A stretch of DNA of 64,000 bases, from contig NZ_LMUF01000011.1 of NCBI RefSeq assembly GCF_009766085.1, positions 62,001 through 126,000 of the forward strand, given 5' to 3'. Below are positions 31,759 to 40,810 of this stretch, piece by piece (the stretch's first letter is position 1; every line of letters begins with the position of its first letter). Source of the stretch: Burkholderia sp. S171 (GTDB lineage: Bacteria > Pseudomonadota > Gammaproteobacteria > Burkholderiales > Burkholderiaceae). The translations under genes and the position numbers were made by a program. The notes beneath the pieces are model-generated. The model ran no database searches and was not told the origin of the DNA. It was given only the letters and a program-made list of their open reading frames with translations.

Positions 31759-32536
31759 GTCTGAAACTCCTAATAATGTCAGGCAAAATTGATGCGCTTG
31801 GCATCGGTCGTTAAATCAAGCGAATCGCCCTACCCGGATTCGGCACGGTGCTGGTGTCTCCAGCTGAATGGCCGATAGCACGAGAAAAAAATCGCGATGC
31901 TTCGCTGTTTGCTTGGGTGTTGCTGCTGCTATGGGTGTTGGGCGTTTGATTCAGAGCGTGATCAGGCTGAGCAAGATCAATTCCATCTCGTAAATGCAAC
32001 GCACCCAGCAATAAACGCACAACCTGCGGAGCCGTTGACCGGAACCTACATTAACCTGTCAAAACGCCTAAGGGGAAACCCGGAGTGAAGTATCGCCGTT
32101 TTTACAAGGTTTCCAAGCTTACATTTCAACTTATTTAGGTTGTTACACCGTCGATACACTTTGCAAGCCCTTGTTTATCAAGGCTGTTCTACGCTGATCG
32201 AGTTGACTCAAACCCATGGACTCGAACCGGTCGCAGCCACGCTCCAGATGCCAACGGGCTGCGACATCTTCCAAATCCGGCCACGCTATGGCTATCGATT
32301 GACGCTGGATTTGCCATTAGCGGCGCTATCCCGGTAGCGGGACCGCGACGTGCTTTCCCTTGTCAAAGGCGTAGCTAACAGTTCAAGCTCGTTCATATCG
32401 AGGCACTGTGAACGGCATCGGGCGGAACGTGGAAGGTGCAAGACGCGTCTCCAATGGGCATCGATTGCCCTGTTCAGACGACGCACTTTTGCTGAAAATC
32501 AGTTCTGGCTGATGGAAATGCACCACGGAAAGCATT
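31759..32536. other. Long divergent intergenic region
   Basis: About 780 nt between the GT4 gene and the ABC exporter without a recognisable gene; two short plus-strand frames (31897-32088 and 32140-32337) have no family features or ribosome sites. By eye it is less GC-rich than the flanks. It may hold decayed coding sequence as well as both promoters. Confidence 0.45.
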
Positions 32537-34531
32537 ATGCGAGACGATTTGGCTCGCTACACTCGCTACAATTCAGCAATCGATGCTGCACGCTATTTGG
32601 TAAGCCATTGCCTTGCTGGCCAGACGCGCCGCGCTTGGGCGACCCACGGCGAAGCATCGCGCTCAACCGCTCTACTCGACCGAAACCGACCATTGGACCA
32701 ACTCACCGTCTCTCAGCGTAACGTGCACAACGCGAAGCTAGCGAGCTATGCAAATCGCCCGTTGGCCTTCCTGTTCCGTTACATCCGCCGGCATCCGGTC
32801 GCGCACACCATCGTGCTGGTCAGTGTGCTGTCTGCTGTCGGCTGCGCGCTCGCCTCGCAGTACGCGATCAAACACCTGATCGACGTACTCGGCCAAGGCC
32901 GCGGCCATCCTGGCCCGCTTTGGGCTGCCTTCATGATCCTCGTCGGCCTGATTGCTGCCGACAACATGCTGTGGCGAGTCGGCGGCTGGGTCGGCGCGCA
33001 CGCATTCGTCGTGGTGACGGGCGACTTGCGGCGCGACCTGTTTTCCTACCTCAGCGGCCATTCGCCCACGTACTTCTCGGAGAAGCAGCCCGGCATGCTC
33101 GCAAGCCGGATCACGGCGACATCGAATGCGATTTACACCGCCGAGAACACCATGGCGTGGAACGTGTTGCCGCCGTGCATCGCGGTGGTCGGCGCAATTG
33201 TGATGATCGTCGCGGTGAATCCGCTGATGGCCGGCTGCCTGATGCTTGCCTCGGCCATTCTCGCGCTGGTGCTGTACCGCCTCGCCGGACGCGGCTCCGC
33301 GCGGCATCATACGTTTGCCACAAAAGCGGCATCGGTTGACGGCGAACTGGTCGATGTGATCGGCAACATGGCGCTTGTACGTGCATTCGGTATGACGTTT
33401 CGCGAGCAAAAGCGCTTCGGCTCGACGGTCAAGGCCGAAATGGTCGCGCGTCAGCAAAGCTTGCTGTATCTCGAGAAGCTGCGGCTGTTCCATGCCGTCG
33501 TGACCGCCATTCTCTCGGCCGGATTGCTTGGCTGGGCGTTGTGGTTGTGGTCGAAAGGGAGAGCAACCTCCGGCGATATCGTGCTGGTCAGCTCACTCGG
33601 TTTCACGATTCTTCACGGCACCCGCGATCTGGCTGTTGCGCTCGTGGATGTCACGCAGCACGTCGCGCGTCTGGCGGAAGCCGTGCAGACGCTGCTGGAA
33701 CCACACGGCATGCCCGATCGGTCCGACGCAACGGAGCTCGTGCCGCAAGGCGGGCGAGTTGACTTCGAGGAAGTCACGTTCGCGTATCCGCGCCGCCGGC
33801 CAATTCTCGATAAATTCAACCTGCACATCGAGCCGGGTCAGCGCGTCGGGCTGATCGGCAAGTCGGGCGCCGGGAAATCCACCGTGCTTGCGCTGTTGCA
33901 ACGCTTCTACGAACCGCAGGGCGGCTCCATCAAGGTCGACGGGCAGGATATCTCGCTGATCACGCAGGACAGCCTGCGGATGTCGATTGCGCTCGTCCCG
34001 CAGGATATTTCGCTGTTCCACCGGACGGTGTACGAGAACATTGCGTATGGCCGCCCGGACGCGTCGCGAGAAGAAGTGCTCGCCGCCGCCCGCGAGGCGC
34101 GATGCTCGGACTTTATCGACGCCATGCCGGAAGGGTTCGACACAATCGTGGGCGACCGCGGCGTGAAGTTGTCGGGCGGACAGCGTCAGCGCATTGCCAT
34201 CGCGCGCGCGATCCTGAAAAACGCGCCCATCCTGCTGCTCGATGAAGCCACGTCGGCGCTCGATAGTTCGTCGGAAGAAGCGATCCAGCAGGCGCTCGAC
34301 CGGCTGATGGTCGGCCGCACGGTGATTGCGATTGCGCACCGGTTGTCGACGCTGCAAGGCTTCGACCGGATTATCGTGATGAGCGCCGGCAAGGTGATCG
34401 ACGACGGTTCGCCGGATCAGTTGCGCAACCGGCCGGGGTTGTATCGGGAACTGCTGTCCAAGCAGCACGGCAAGTTGCCGCCCGCGACCATGCCCTCGCA
34501 ACAACTGGCGGCGAAGGCTGAATCGACCTGA
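32537..34531 (+). CDS. MsbA-like ABC exporter (fused permease and ATPase)
   Basis: Half-transporter of 664 residues expected to act as a homodimer exporting lipids or hydrophobic compounds. The membrane domain (about 80-360) begins FRYIRRHPVAHTIVLVSVLS; the ATPase domain has Walker A GKSGAGKST, signature LSGGQRQRIAIARAIL, Walker B ILLLDEATSALD and the His switch AIAHRLSTL. The first 60 or so residues look unlike the family. The ATG at 32537 has a GGAAA site; a GTG at 32723 is the alternative and would start just before HNAKLASYANRP. Lipid A transport is not implied by neighbours. Confidence 0.88.
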   Translation: MRDDLARYTRYNSAIDAARYLVSHCLAGQTRRAWATHGEASRSTALLDRNRPLDQLTVSQRNVHNAKLASYANRPLAFLFRYIRRHPVAHTIVLVSVLSAVGCALASQYAIKHLIDVLGQGRGHPGPLWAAFMILVGLIAADNMLWRVGGWVGAHAFVVVTGDLRRDLFSYLSGHSPTYFSEKQPGMLASRITATSNAIYTAENTMAWNVLPPCIAVVGAIVMIVAVNPLMAGCLMLASAILALVLYRLAGRGSARHHTFATKAASVDGELVDVIGNMALVRAFGMTFREQKRFGSTVKAEMVARQQSLLYLEKLRLFHAVVTAILSAGLLGWALWLWSKGRATSGDIVLVSSLGFTILHGTRDLAVALVDVTQHVARLAEAVQTLLEPHGMPDRSDATELVPQGGRVDFEEVTFAYPRRRPILDKFNLHIEPGQRVGLIGKSGAGKSTVLALLQRFYEPQGGSIKVDGQDISLITQDSLRMSIALVPQDISLFHRTVYENIAYGRPDASREEVLAAAREARCSDFIDAMPEGFDTIVGDRGVKLSGGQRQRIAIARAILKNAPILLLDEATSALDSSSEEAIQQALDRLMVGRTVIAIAHRLSTLQGFDRIIVMSAGKVIDDGSPDQLRNRPGLYRELLSKQHGKLPPATMPSQQLAAKAEST

Positions 34532-34573
34532 GCCTGATTGAGGCCCGACTCGCGCGACTCACCGCAAAGCGAT

Positions 34574-34616
34574 AAAAAAAGCCGCTTCGGATCCATCAGA
34601 CCGAAGCGGCTTTTTT
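34574..34616. terminator. Bidirectional terminator between the ABC exporter and otsA
   Basis: GCCGCTTCGG pairs with CCGAAGCGGC (34581-34610), with seven A before and six T after. The otsA stop codon overlaps its edge, so it serves both convergent genes. Confidence 0.88.
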
Positions 34617-35994
34617 ACGCCTGCAGATCGCGCATGAAATTGTCTCGCCAGACGGAGACGTTGTTCTCGCGAAGCTGGGCGAACATGTCCGTGTACCGGA
34701 CCTGCCGCTCTTTCAATGGCATCGCGAGGGCCGTGGCCAGCGCGTCCGCCATGCCGGCGATATCGAGCGGATTCACAATCAGCGCACCGTTCAATTCCTG
34801 CGCCGCGCCCGCGAATTGCGACAGGACCAGCACGCCGGGATCGTCAGGATCCTGCGCCGCCACGTACTCCTTGGCGACCAGGTTCATGCCGTCGCGCAAC
34901 GGCGTGACGAACCCCACATGCGACGCGCGAAACAACGCGGCGAGCACGGGCCGCTCATATTGCCGATGGATATAGCGGATCGGCGTCCAGTCGAGCTCCG
35001 CGTACCGTCCGTTGATACGCCCGGATTCCGCTTCGAGTTGCAGCCGGATGTCCTTGTACGTATCCATATCGGCGCGTGTAGGCGGCGCGATCTGCACGAA
35101 CGACACGTTGTTGCGCTGCGCCGGCTGATGTTCCAGCAGCTTTTCGAACGCACGAAAGCGCTCGACCAGGCCCTTCGAATAATCGAGCCGGTCGACGCTC
35201 ATGATCAGCTTGCGGTCGCGCAGCGTCGTCTTGACGGTCTGCACTTCGCGCCCGCTTTCACCGTCTTTGGCGAGCAAGGCAATTTCATCGGGATAAACGC
35301 CGATCGGATAAGCCGCCGCCCGCAGCGTCTTGCCAAACGCGCTCACCGCATTCGGTTCGCCAGCGATGCGTACGACCGAGCCATTCGCCTCCGTCTCGAT
35401 GTAATCGCAAAACGCGCGCAAGTCAGGCGCCGTCTGGAAACCGAGCAGGTCGAAGGAGCACAGCGCCTCGACCAGCACGCGATGGCGCGGCACGCTAAGC
35501 AGAACCTGCGTCGCCGGAAACGGAATGTGCAGGAAAAAGCCGATGCGGTTCGTCACGCCCTCATCACGCAATGCCTGGGCGAACGGAATCAGGTGATAGT
35601 CGTGAACCCAGATGACGTCGTCGGCTTTCAGCAGCGGCGCCAGTTGCTTCGCGAGCCAGCGGTTCACGCGGCAATAACCATCGAATTCATCGCGGTCGAA
35701 CTGGATCAGATCCGGCCGATAGTGAAACGCCGGCCACAACGTGGCGTTCGAAAAGCCGCGGTAGTACTGGTCGTAGTCGCGTTGCGCCAGACCGATGGTC
35801 GCGAACGTCACCCGGCCGCGCTCCTCCAGCGTGATGCCCTCGGGTGGCTCCGCGACCACGTCGCCGCTCCAGCCGAACCACATGCCGCCGGTTTCCTTGA
35901 GCGCGTCGTAGACACCGACCGCCAGACCGCCCGCCGCCGGGCCGCCTTCGGAGATCGGCGCGACCCGGTTCGAAACAATGATCAGCCTGCTCAC
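34615..35994 (-). CDS. otsA: Trehalose-6-phosphate synthase OtsA
   Basis: Joins glucose from UDP-glucose to glucose-6-phosphate to give trehalose-6-phosphate, an osmoprotectant precursor. Family GT20, 459 residues. Motifs seen: SNRVAP at the N-terminus with the following Gly loop, GMWFGWSGD, VWVHDYHLIPFA, FLHIPFPATQVLL, VDRLDYSKGLVERF and the donor loop LRDGMNLVAKEYVAAQ. otsB lies upstream with a 4-nt overlap, so the two enzymes are coupled. The terminator follows directly. Confidence 0.97.
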   Translation of the reverse strand: MSRLIIVSNRVAPISEGGPAAGGLAVGVYDALKETGGMWFGWSGDVVAEPPEGITLEERGRVTFATIGLAQRDYDQYYRGFSNATLWPAFHYRPDLIQFDRDEFDGYCRVNRWLAKQLAPLLKADDVIWVHDYHLIPFAQALRDEGVTNRIGFFLHIPFPATQVLLSVPRHRVLVEALCSFDLLGFQTAPDLRAFCDYIETEANGSVVRIAGEPNAVSAFGKTLRAAAYPIGVYPDEIALLAKDGESGREVQTVKTTLRDRKLIMSVDRLDYSKGLVERFRAFEKLLEHQPAQRNNVSFVQIAPPTRADMDTYKDIRLQLEAESGRINGRYAELDWTPIRYIHRQYERPVLAALFRASHVGFVTPLRDGMNLVAKEYVAAQDPDDPGVLVLSQFAGAAQELNGALIVNPLDIAGMADALATALAMPLKERQVRYTDMFAQLRENNVSVWRDNFMRDLQA

Positions 35995-36761
35995 GAACGC
36001 GTTCCTTTAGAACCCTCTACACTTTCAGTTCCCGCAATCCGCTGCAGCCAGTCGAGCAGCGCGCCCACCGATTCCACCCGCGAATGGGCGAGCGTGTCGC
36101 CCGCGCCGACCTTGATCGACACCCCGTTGCGCTCGTTTACCACCGCGAAGCCTTTCTCGTCCGTCAGGTCATCGCCGATAAACACCGGCCGGCGGCCCGC
36201 GAACGGCGGCTCATTCAGGAAAGCGACCACCGCGCGGCCTTTATCGACGTCCTTCGGCTTGATTTCATAGACCATCTTGCCGGGTTGCAGCACGTAGGCA
36301 TCGGCGTACTGGGCGACCAGCTTCTCGGTCGCTTCGCGCGCCGCCGCGCCGCGCTCAGGCGCATTCCGATAATGCAGCGCCAGCGCCGCGCCCTTGATCT
36401 CCAGCAGCGTGCCGGGATTGGCCTTCACCACGCCTTCGAGCACGTGTTCCATGCGCAGCAGGCGCTCGTCGTTGAAACCAACGCGATGGACATCCGCGTT
36501 CGAATCGCGCCGCTCAGCGCCGTGCAAACCTGCCACGGGGAGATCGGGCATGGAAAGAAACGCGTCGATGCTGTCAATCCCGCGCCCCGACACAATCGCG
36601 ACCGCACCGTTGGTCGCGCGACGCAATGCGTTGAGGATGGCCGGGACGACTGGCTGCACGCTCACGCCGTCCGGCGTGGGCGCTAGCTCAACAAGCGTGC
36701 CGTCGAAATCGAAGAAAAAAGCGGTGGTGGCGAGCGGAAAATTGTCTGGGAGGTTTTGCAT
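35991..36761 (-). CDS. otsB: Trehalose-6-phosphate phosphatase OtsB
   Basis: HAD-superfamily phosphatase that finishes trehalose synthesis. Motif I is FFFDFDGTLVEL (nucleophile and acid Asp), motif II is in VAIVSGRGIDS, and motif IV is PVFIGDDLTDEKGFA. The 256 residues match E. coli OtsB (266). Its stop overlaps the otsA start (ATGA), giving the order otsB-otsA on the minus strand, as in enterobacteria. Confidence 0.96.
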   Translation of the reverse strand: MQNLPDNFPLATTAFFFDFDGTLVELAPTPDGVSVQPVVPAILNALRRATNGAVAIVSGRGIDSIDAFLSMPDLPVAGLHGAERRDSNADVHRVGFNDERLLRMEHVLEGVVKANPGTLLEIKGAALALHYRNAPERGAAAREATEKLVAQYADAYVLQPGKMVYEIKPKDVDKGRAVVAFLNEPPFAGRRPVFIGDDLTDEKGFAVVNERNGVSIKVGAGDTLAHSRVESVGALLDWLQRIAGTESVEGSKGTRS

Positions 36762-37148
36762 CTATATCTGCCTTTCAGCCGGAGAAGGACCGGAAAAGTG
36801 TGCGCATGTTACCGCGCTTTGTAACCCCGCTTTGTAACCCGTCTGGGAAAGCGGCGTTGGACGCTTCGTTGCACGCTCGCGCGGCAAGCCAACGCCCGAT
36901 GCCACGTCCACGTATCAAGAACATATCAGGCACGTCTCAAGCAGCTTTCAAACCTGGTTCGACTAACTTTCAACCCTACCTGGTGGCCCTGCGGCATAAC
37001 GCCCCAGCCCCATTCCGGCGCGGCTGTACGCCCGGCGTAAGGTTCTATTCTGAGATAGAGTCGGCACCCGGATGGCTTCCCGGACAGTTCCTTGCTAATC
37101 CGTCCGCGTTGCTGCCTTGATGCACCCTACCCTCATCCGAGTTGCAAA
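36762..37148. other. Divergent intergenic region otsB / sco
   Basis: About 390 nt with no gene. It contains a perfect tandem duplication of the 13-mer CGCTTTGTAACCC at 36815-36840, about 55-80 nt upstream of otsB. The rest shows no clear structure. Confidence 0.5.
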
Positions 37149-37778
37149 ATGTCTTCCTGGTTCAGTTTTCAACCCAAGGGCGGGTTCGCCGCACTGCTCA
37201 CCGCCCTGATCCTGAGCGCCGGCCTCGCTGCGTGCTCCCGCCCTGATACAACACCCTGGAAACTGACCGATGTCAGCGGCCATCTGCCCGACCTGGATTT
37301 CAAGCTCACCGACGATACCGGCAAGCCCGTCACCGGTCAGTCGTTCCTGGGCCAGACCACGCTGGTGTACTTTGGCTACACCCACTGCCCGGACGTGTGT
37401 CCGGAGACCATGGCACGGCTGATGCAAGTCATGCAGCAACTTGGACCCGATGCTAAAAACACGCGCATTGTCTTTATTACCGTCGATCCCGCCCGCGATA
37501 CCGCGGCCGCACTCCACGACTACGTGCGCGCGTTCGACGCGCAGCACGCGGTTGGACTGACCGGCACGGACGGCGCGATCGAAAGCATTGCCAAGCGGTA
37601 CAGGGTGGCTTATCAAATGGAGAAACGCGATCCTTCCGGCGCGTACGACGTCACGCATAGTTCGGCCGTCTATATCTTCGATAACCACGGCCACGCGCGC
37701 CTGCTTGCCACCGAGAGCGATTCCATCGATACGATCACGCACGACCTGCGCCGCGTGATCGACTCGACCGATTCCTGA
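37149..37778 (+). CDS. SCO1/SenC family copper chaperone lipoprotein
   Basis: Thioredoxin-fold protein that delivers copper to the CuA site of cytochrome oxidase. The ATG at 37149 gives 209 residues with a lipoprotein-type leader (about 1-25, LSAGLAACSR, lipobox Cys). The copper ligands are the CxxxC pair in YTHCPDVCPETM and the distal His in DVTHSSAVYIFD. It lies 39 nt before the CtaG-like gene, and the pairing supports a role in oxidase assembly. Confidence 0.93.
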   Translation: MSSWFSFQPKGGFAALLTALILSAGLAACSRPDTTPWKLTDVSGHLPDLDFKLTDDTGKPVTGQSFLGQTTLVYFGYTHCPDVCPETMARLMQVMQQLGPDAKNTRIVFITVDPARDTAAALHDYVRAFDAQHAVGLTGTDGAIESIAKRYRVAYQMEKRDPSGAYDVTHSSAVYIFDNHGHARLLATESDSIDTITHDLRRVIDSTDS

Positions 37779-37817
37779 GGTCACTCATTCACTACCGGGC
37801 TTAGCATTACCGTCAAC

Positions 37818-38669
37818 ATGTCCTCGATTCTCTACTGGCTCGATCCGTGGGAGCCTTCGCCCACCGTCGTGATCGCTGTGCTGATCGCGGCCGTGTTGTT
37901 CGCCCGCGGCGCGAAAAAAGCACACGTGTCGCTCGCGCGGCACCTGTCGTTCTGGTTCGGCCTGACTGCGCTCTACGTCGCGCTGCATACCCGGCTCGAC
38001 TACTTCTTCGAGCATGAATTCTTCATGCATCGGCTGCAGCATCTGGTGCTGCATCACCTTGGGCCGTTTTTCATTGCGCTCTCGTATCCGGGCGCGGCGA
38101 TGCGGGCCGGCATTCCGTTCACCTGGCGGCAACGCTGGCTCAAGCCTGCGCTTAATACGGCCCCCGCGCGCATTGTGTTCAAGGTGATTTTTCATCCGGT
38201 CGTCGCGGTGACGCTGTTTGTCGGGCTGATCTATTTCTGGCTGCTTTCGCCGATCCACTTCAAGGCGATGCTCGATTGGCGGTTGTACCGCGTCATGAAC
38301 TGGAGCATGGTGATCGACGGCCTGCTGTTCTGGTGGCTTGTGCTCGATTCGCGCCCGGCTCCTCCCGCGCGACTCGCGCCCGGGCGGCGCATCCTGATCG
38401 TGATTGCCGCCATCCCGCCGCAGATCATGCTCGGCGCGTACATTTTCTTCACGCCGCACGAGCTTTATCCAATCTATTCCATTTGCGGACGCGCCTTCAC
38501 CTGGATCAGCCCAATGCGTGATCAGCAGATCGGCGGTTTGTTGCTGTGGATTCCCGGTTCGATGATGAGCGTGATCGGCGCATTGATCGCGATGCGGCAC
38601 TGGCTCAGGTTATCGACACGGCAACGGCTGGTGCAGCAGCGGGCGCGGGCCGAACTGCTGACGGTTTAA
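37818..38669 (+). CDS. ctaG: CtaG-type cytochrome c oxidase assembly membrane protein (caa3 type)
   Basis: A 283-residue membrane protein with about seven hydrophobic segments of the CtaG_Cox11/caa3 assembly family. The His-rich signature HEFFMHRLQHLVLHHLGPFF, typical of possible metal ligands, is in the second and third segments. It follows a SCO1/SenC gene with a 39-nt gap, so both probably act in copper insertion into a terminal oxidase, although no oxidase structural gene is in the window. This CtaG is distinct from the Cox11 protein that shares the symbol. Confidence 0.82.
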   Translation: MSSILYWLDPWEPSPTVVIAVLIAAVLFARGAKKAHVSLARHLSFWFGLTALYVALHTRLDYFFEHEFFMHRLQHLVLHHLGPFFIALSYPGAAMRAGIPFTWRQRWLKPALNTAPARIVFKVIFHPVVAVTLFVGLIYFWLLSPIHFKAMLDWRLYRVMNWSMVIDGLLFWWLVLDSRPAPPARLAPGRRILIVIAAIPPQIMLGAYIFFTPHELYPIYSICGRAFTWISPMRDQQIGGLLLWIPGSMMSVIGALIAMRHWLRLSTRQRLVQQRARAELLTV

Positions 38670-38683
38670 CAGCGCGGCCGCTT

Positions 38684-39181
38684 TTACAAGCGGCGCATCC
38701 AGATGTGCGGGATGTCGTCTTCGACATGAATATCGGAGATTGGCTCGAAGCCAAAGCTCGCATAAAAACGTTGTAGTCGTGCTTGTGCGTGCAGGCGTAT
38801 CGGCTGGCCGGGCCATTGTTCGTCGATTAAACCCAGCATGCGTTCGAGCATCACCTGGCCTAAGCCGATGCCGCGAAAGCCGGCTGTGGTCAGCACGCGG
38901 CCGATGCGGATATCGGATTCTTCCGTTTCCGTCGTCCCGTCGGCTGAGTTCGGCAGCAAGACTCGCAGATAACCGGCGAGCGCCGGCGGTGCGTCGGCTG
39001 AACGCCGATACACGAGCAAATGCCAGGCACCGGCATCCTGCCCATCGACATCTCCGTACACACATTGCTGCTCCACCACGAACACTTCGCTGCGCGCGGC
39101 CAGCATGGTGTAGACGTCGAGTGCGCTAAGGTCGTCGAATGGCTTCCAGCACCAGTCGAATTCGGAAAATGGCTCGGTCAT
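38684..39181 (-). CDS. elaA: ElaA-like GNAT N-acetyltransferase
   Basis: A 165-residue GNAT-fold protein. The ElaA subfamily pattern is clear: AARSEVFVVEQQCVYGDVDG near the N-terminus, AGYLRVL in strand 4, and the acetyl-CoA loop IGRVLTTAGFRGIGLGQVML. The C-terminal HAQARLQRFYASFGF is also family-typical. The substrate is unknown. It converges on the CtaG-like gene with a 14-nt gap. Confidence 0.9.
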   Translation of the reverse strand: MTEPFSEFDWCWKPFDDLSALDVYTMLAARSEVFVVEQQCVYGDVDGQDAGAWHLLVYRRSADAPPALAGYLRVLLPNSADGTTETEESDIRIGRVLTTAGFRGIGLGQVMLERMLGLIDEQWPGQPIRLHAQARLQRFYASFGFEPISDIHVEDDIPHIWMRRL

Positions 39182-39745
39182 GGGATCTTTATCGGTGGGA
39201 TTTTTCTATGCCGCGCATCGTGGGAAATGAGGATGCTGGCATGTCTGAACTTGTAATTATGCCGCGCGAGGCGAGCGCTGGGCAGGCGCTATTGCGTCGG
39301 CTGCTGGAAGAGCCGGTGGTATCCGCTTCACTCAATCCGCTCACTCAATCGAGCCAAATCTGCCGCTCGCGTGCCGTATCCGGCCGTACCACTCGCACTC
39401 GCCATAGTGTCTCCGCGCCGATTCACGACGCACATATAGGCACCATACTGGCAAAGCAAGCATTTTAGCAGCGCCTAACTACCACCAATTCTTACCGACG
39501 ATTCGCTTACACCCAGATTGATAATCTCGGGTCCTGCAGACCCTTCACGCCCCTTATTGGCCCGCCGCCATGAATAAATGGTGAGAACCAATCTCTAATT
39601 AAGTTAAACGAACCTTAATCAACTGGTAACAAGGTGTAACTGTTGTGGGACTGACTGTAACGCAGGGAGGATGACGTTTAATTAGACTGGTCGTCACCCA
39701 GTCGGGCGCTTCATTTCCCGTCGCATTTCTGGAGTGTTGCGCTCT
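39182..39745. other. Long AT-richer leader upstream of the glycan pair
   Basis: About 560 nt without a gene. It holds ATTAAG/CTTAAT as an inverted repeat (39598-39619) and a hairpin GACTGG/CCAGTC (39685-39703) about 45 nt ahead of the start codon. Composition shifts clearly toward A+T from about 39480, unlike the flanking core genes. Confidence 0.5.
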
Positions 39746-40765
39746 ATGATTTCGGTAGACCAGATAAGGCCATCGCAAACTGTTGCAAATGAGATGTCCG
39801 TCGTTCACGAATATGCATGGCCGAAGCCGGCACAGCGGCTGTCCAGTACGTTTTTCAAGCTTGTTTATCGGTGGTCCCACTCCAGTGCGTTTCGACATAA
39901 CGAGCGTTTGTGGCATGGCGTGTCCATTGAGCGGGATTCGTGCGGCTTTCTGAAACGGATGTCGATTGCAGGCCATGAATTGCCGCTGGAGAATCCCGAT
40001 GACCTGCTTGCATCGCAGTCAGGTGATTGCCATTTGATTGCCACGGGTCCCTCGGTCAATGACATTGATTATGGTGCGCTTGATCTCCATAACGTCATGG
40101 GAGTAAATGGCGCAATCGCTTTACAAGATAAACATCCCATTCGGTTCGAATATTATTGCATCGTGGACGCCGGGTTTGTCCGAAAACGCCCTGACTTGGT
40201 AGCGCGAGTCGTTCAGCAAAAGCTGACATTATTCGCAACTCCATTAGTATTATGGTACATCGCGCAATATTTCCCGTTATCCCAGTTCCGTTGCCGGGTA
40301 TTTCTGATTGAAGATATTCAGTACCCCGCTCGCAAACGCGCATTACTCAAACACGAACTCCTTTCTGCGCATGCAAGCACGGATCTCGTCCTGTTCGATG
40401 AAACACCCGCGTTGGGTTTTAGCTTCAATATCAGGCGCGGCATATTCGATGGCCGTACCGTCGCCTACACGGGCTTGCAGGTGCTCGCGTCGCTCGGGTT
40501 CAAGACAATCTTTATGCACGGACTCGATTTGCGGAACGCGGCACAAACACCGCGCTTCTACGAAACCAAAGAGAACATGCAGCCAAGCGCGCTGGACGGA
40601 GATTTTAATTCGTTCATAGAACCGTCGTTTCGCCATGCTGCCCCGCTGTTAAGCCGTCGCGGCATACGCGTGGTGAACCTGTCGGCGCAGAGCGCGCTTG
40701 GGAGTGAGATTATCGAAAAGGACGACTGGCACTCGCTGGCTCATGCCTCTCTTGAACAGGAATAG
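39746..40765 (+). CDS. Probable surface-glycan protein with GT42/DUF115-like Rossmann core
   Basis: Not firmly identified. From the ATG at 39746, which has a GGAG site 11 nt upstream, the product is 339 residues. The central part has CHLIATGPSVNDIDYGALDL followed by VMGVNGAIAL, the G-x-G-P-S plus DxDY and asparagine pattern of sialyltransferase-like GT42 and DUF115 proteins. A second block, VAYTGLQVLASLGFKTIFMH then GLDLRN, fits the same fold. No signal peptide or membrane segment is seen. A GT-B transferase follows after 45 nt. Base composition is lower in G+C than neighbours, which suggests transfer. Confidence 0.45.
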   Translation: MISVDQIRPSQTVANEMSVVHEYAWPKPAQRLSSTFFKLVYRWSHSSAFRHNERLWHGVSIERDSCGFLKRMSIAGHELPLENPDDLLASQSGDCHLIATGPSVNDIDYGALDLHNVMGVNGAIALQDKHPIRFEYYCIVDAGFVRKRPDLVARVVQQKLTLFATPLVLWYIAQYFPLSQFRCRVFLIEDIQYPARKRALLKHELLSAHASTDLVLFDETPALGFSFNIRRGIFDGRTVAYTGLQVLASLGFKTIFMHGLDLRNAAQTPRFYETKENMQPSALDGDFNSFIEPSFRHAAPLLSRRGIRVVNLSAQSALGSEIIEKDDWHSLAHASLEQE

Positions 40766-40810
40766 TCCGTGGCTGAAGACATATGAGCGTGCCTCGCGCG
40801 GTATCGCGCA

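Noticed and set aside
31897-32337. Two short plus-strand frames upstream of the ABC exporter
   Set aside because: No ribosome site, no family resemblance and unusual residue composition; kept only as part of the intergenic description.
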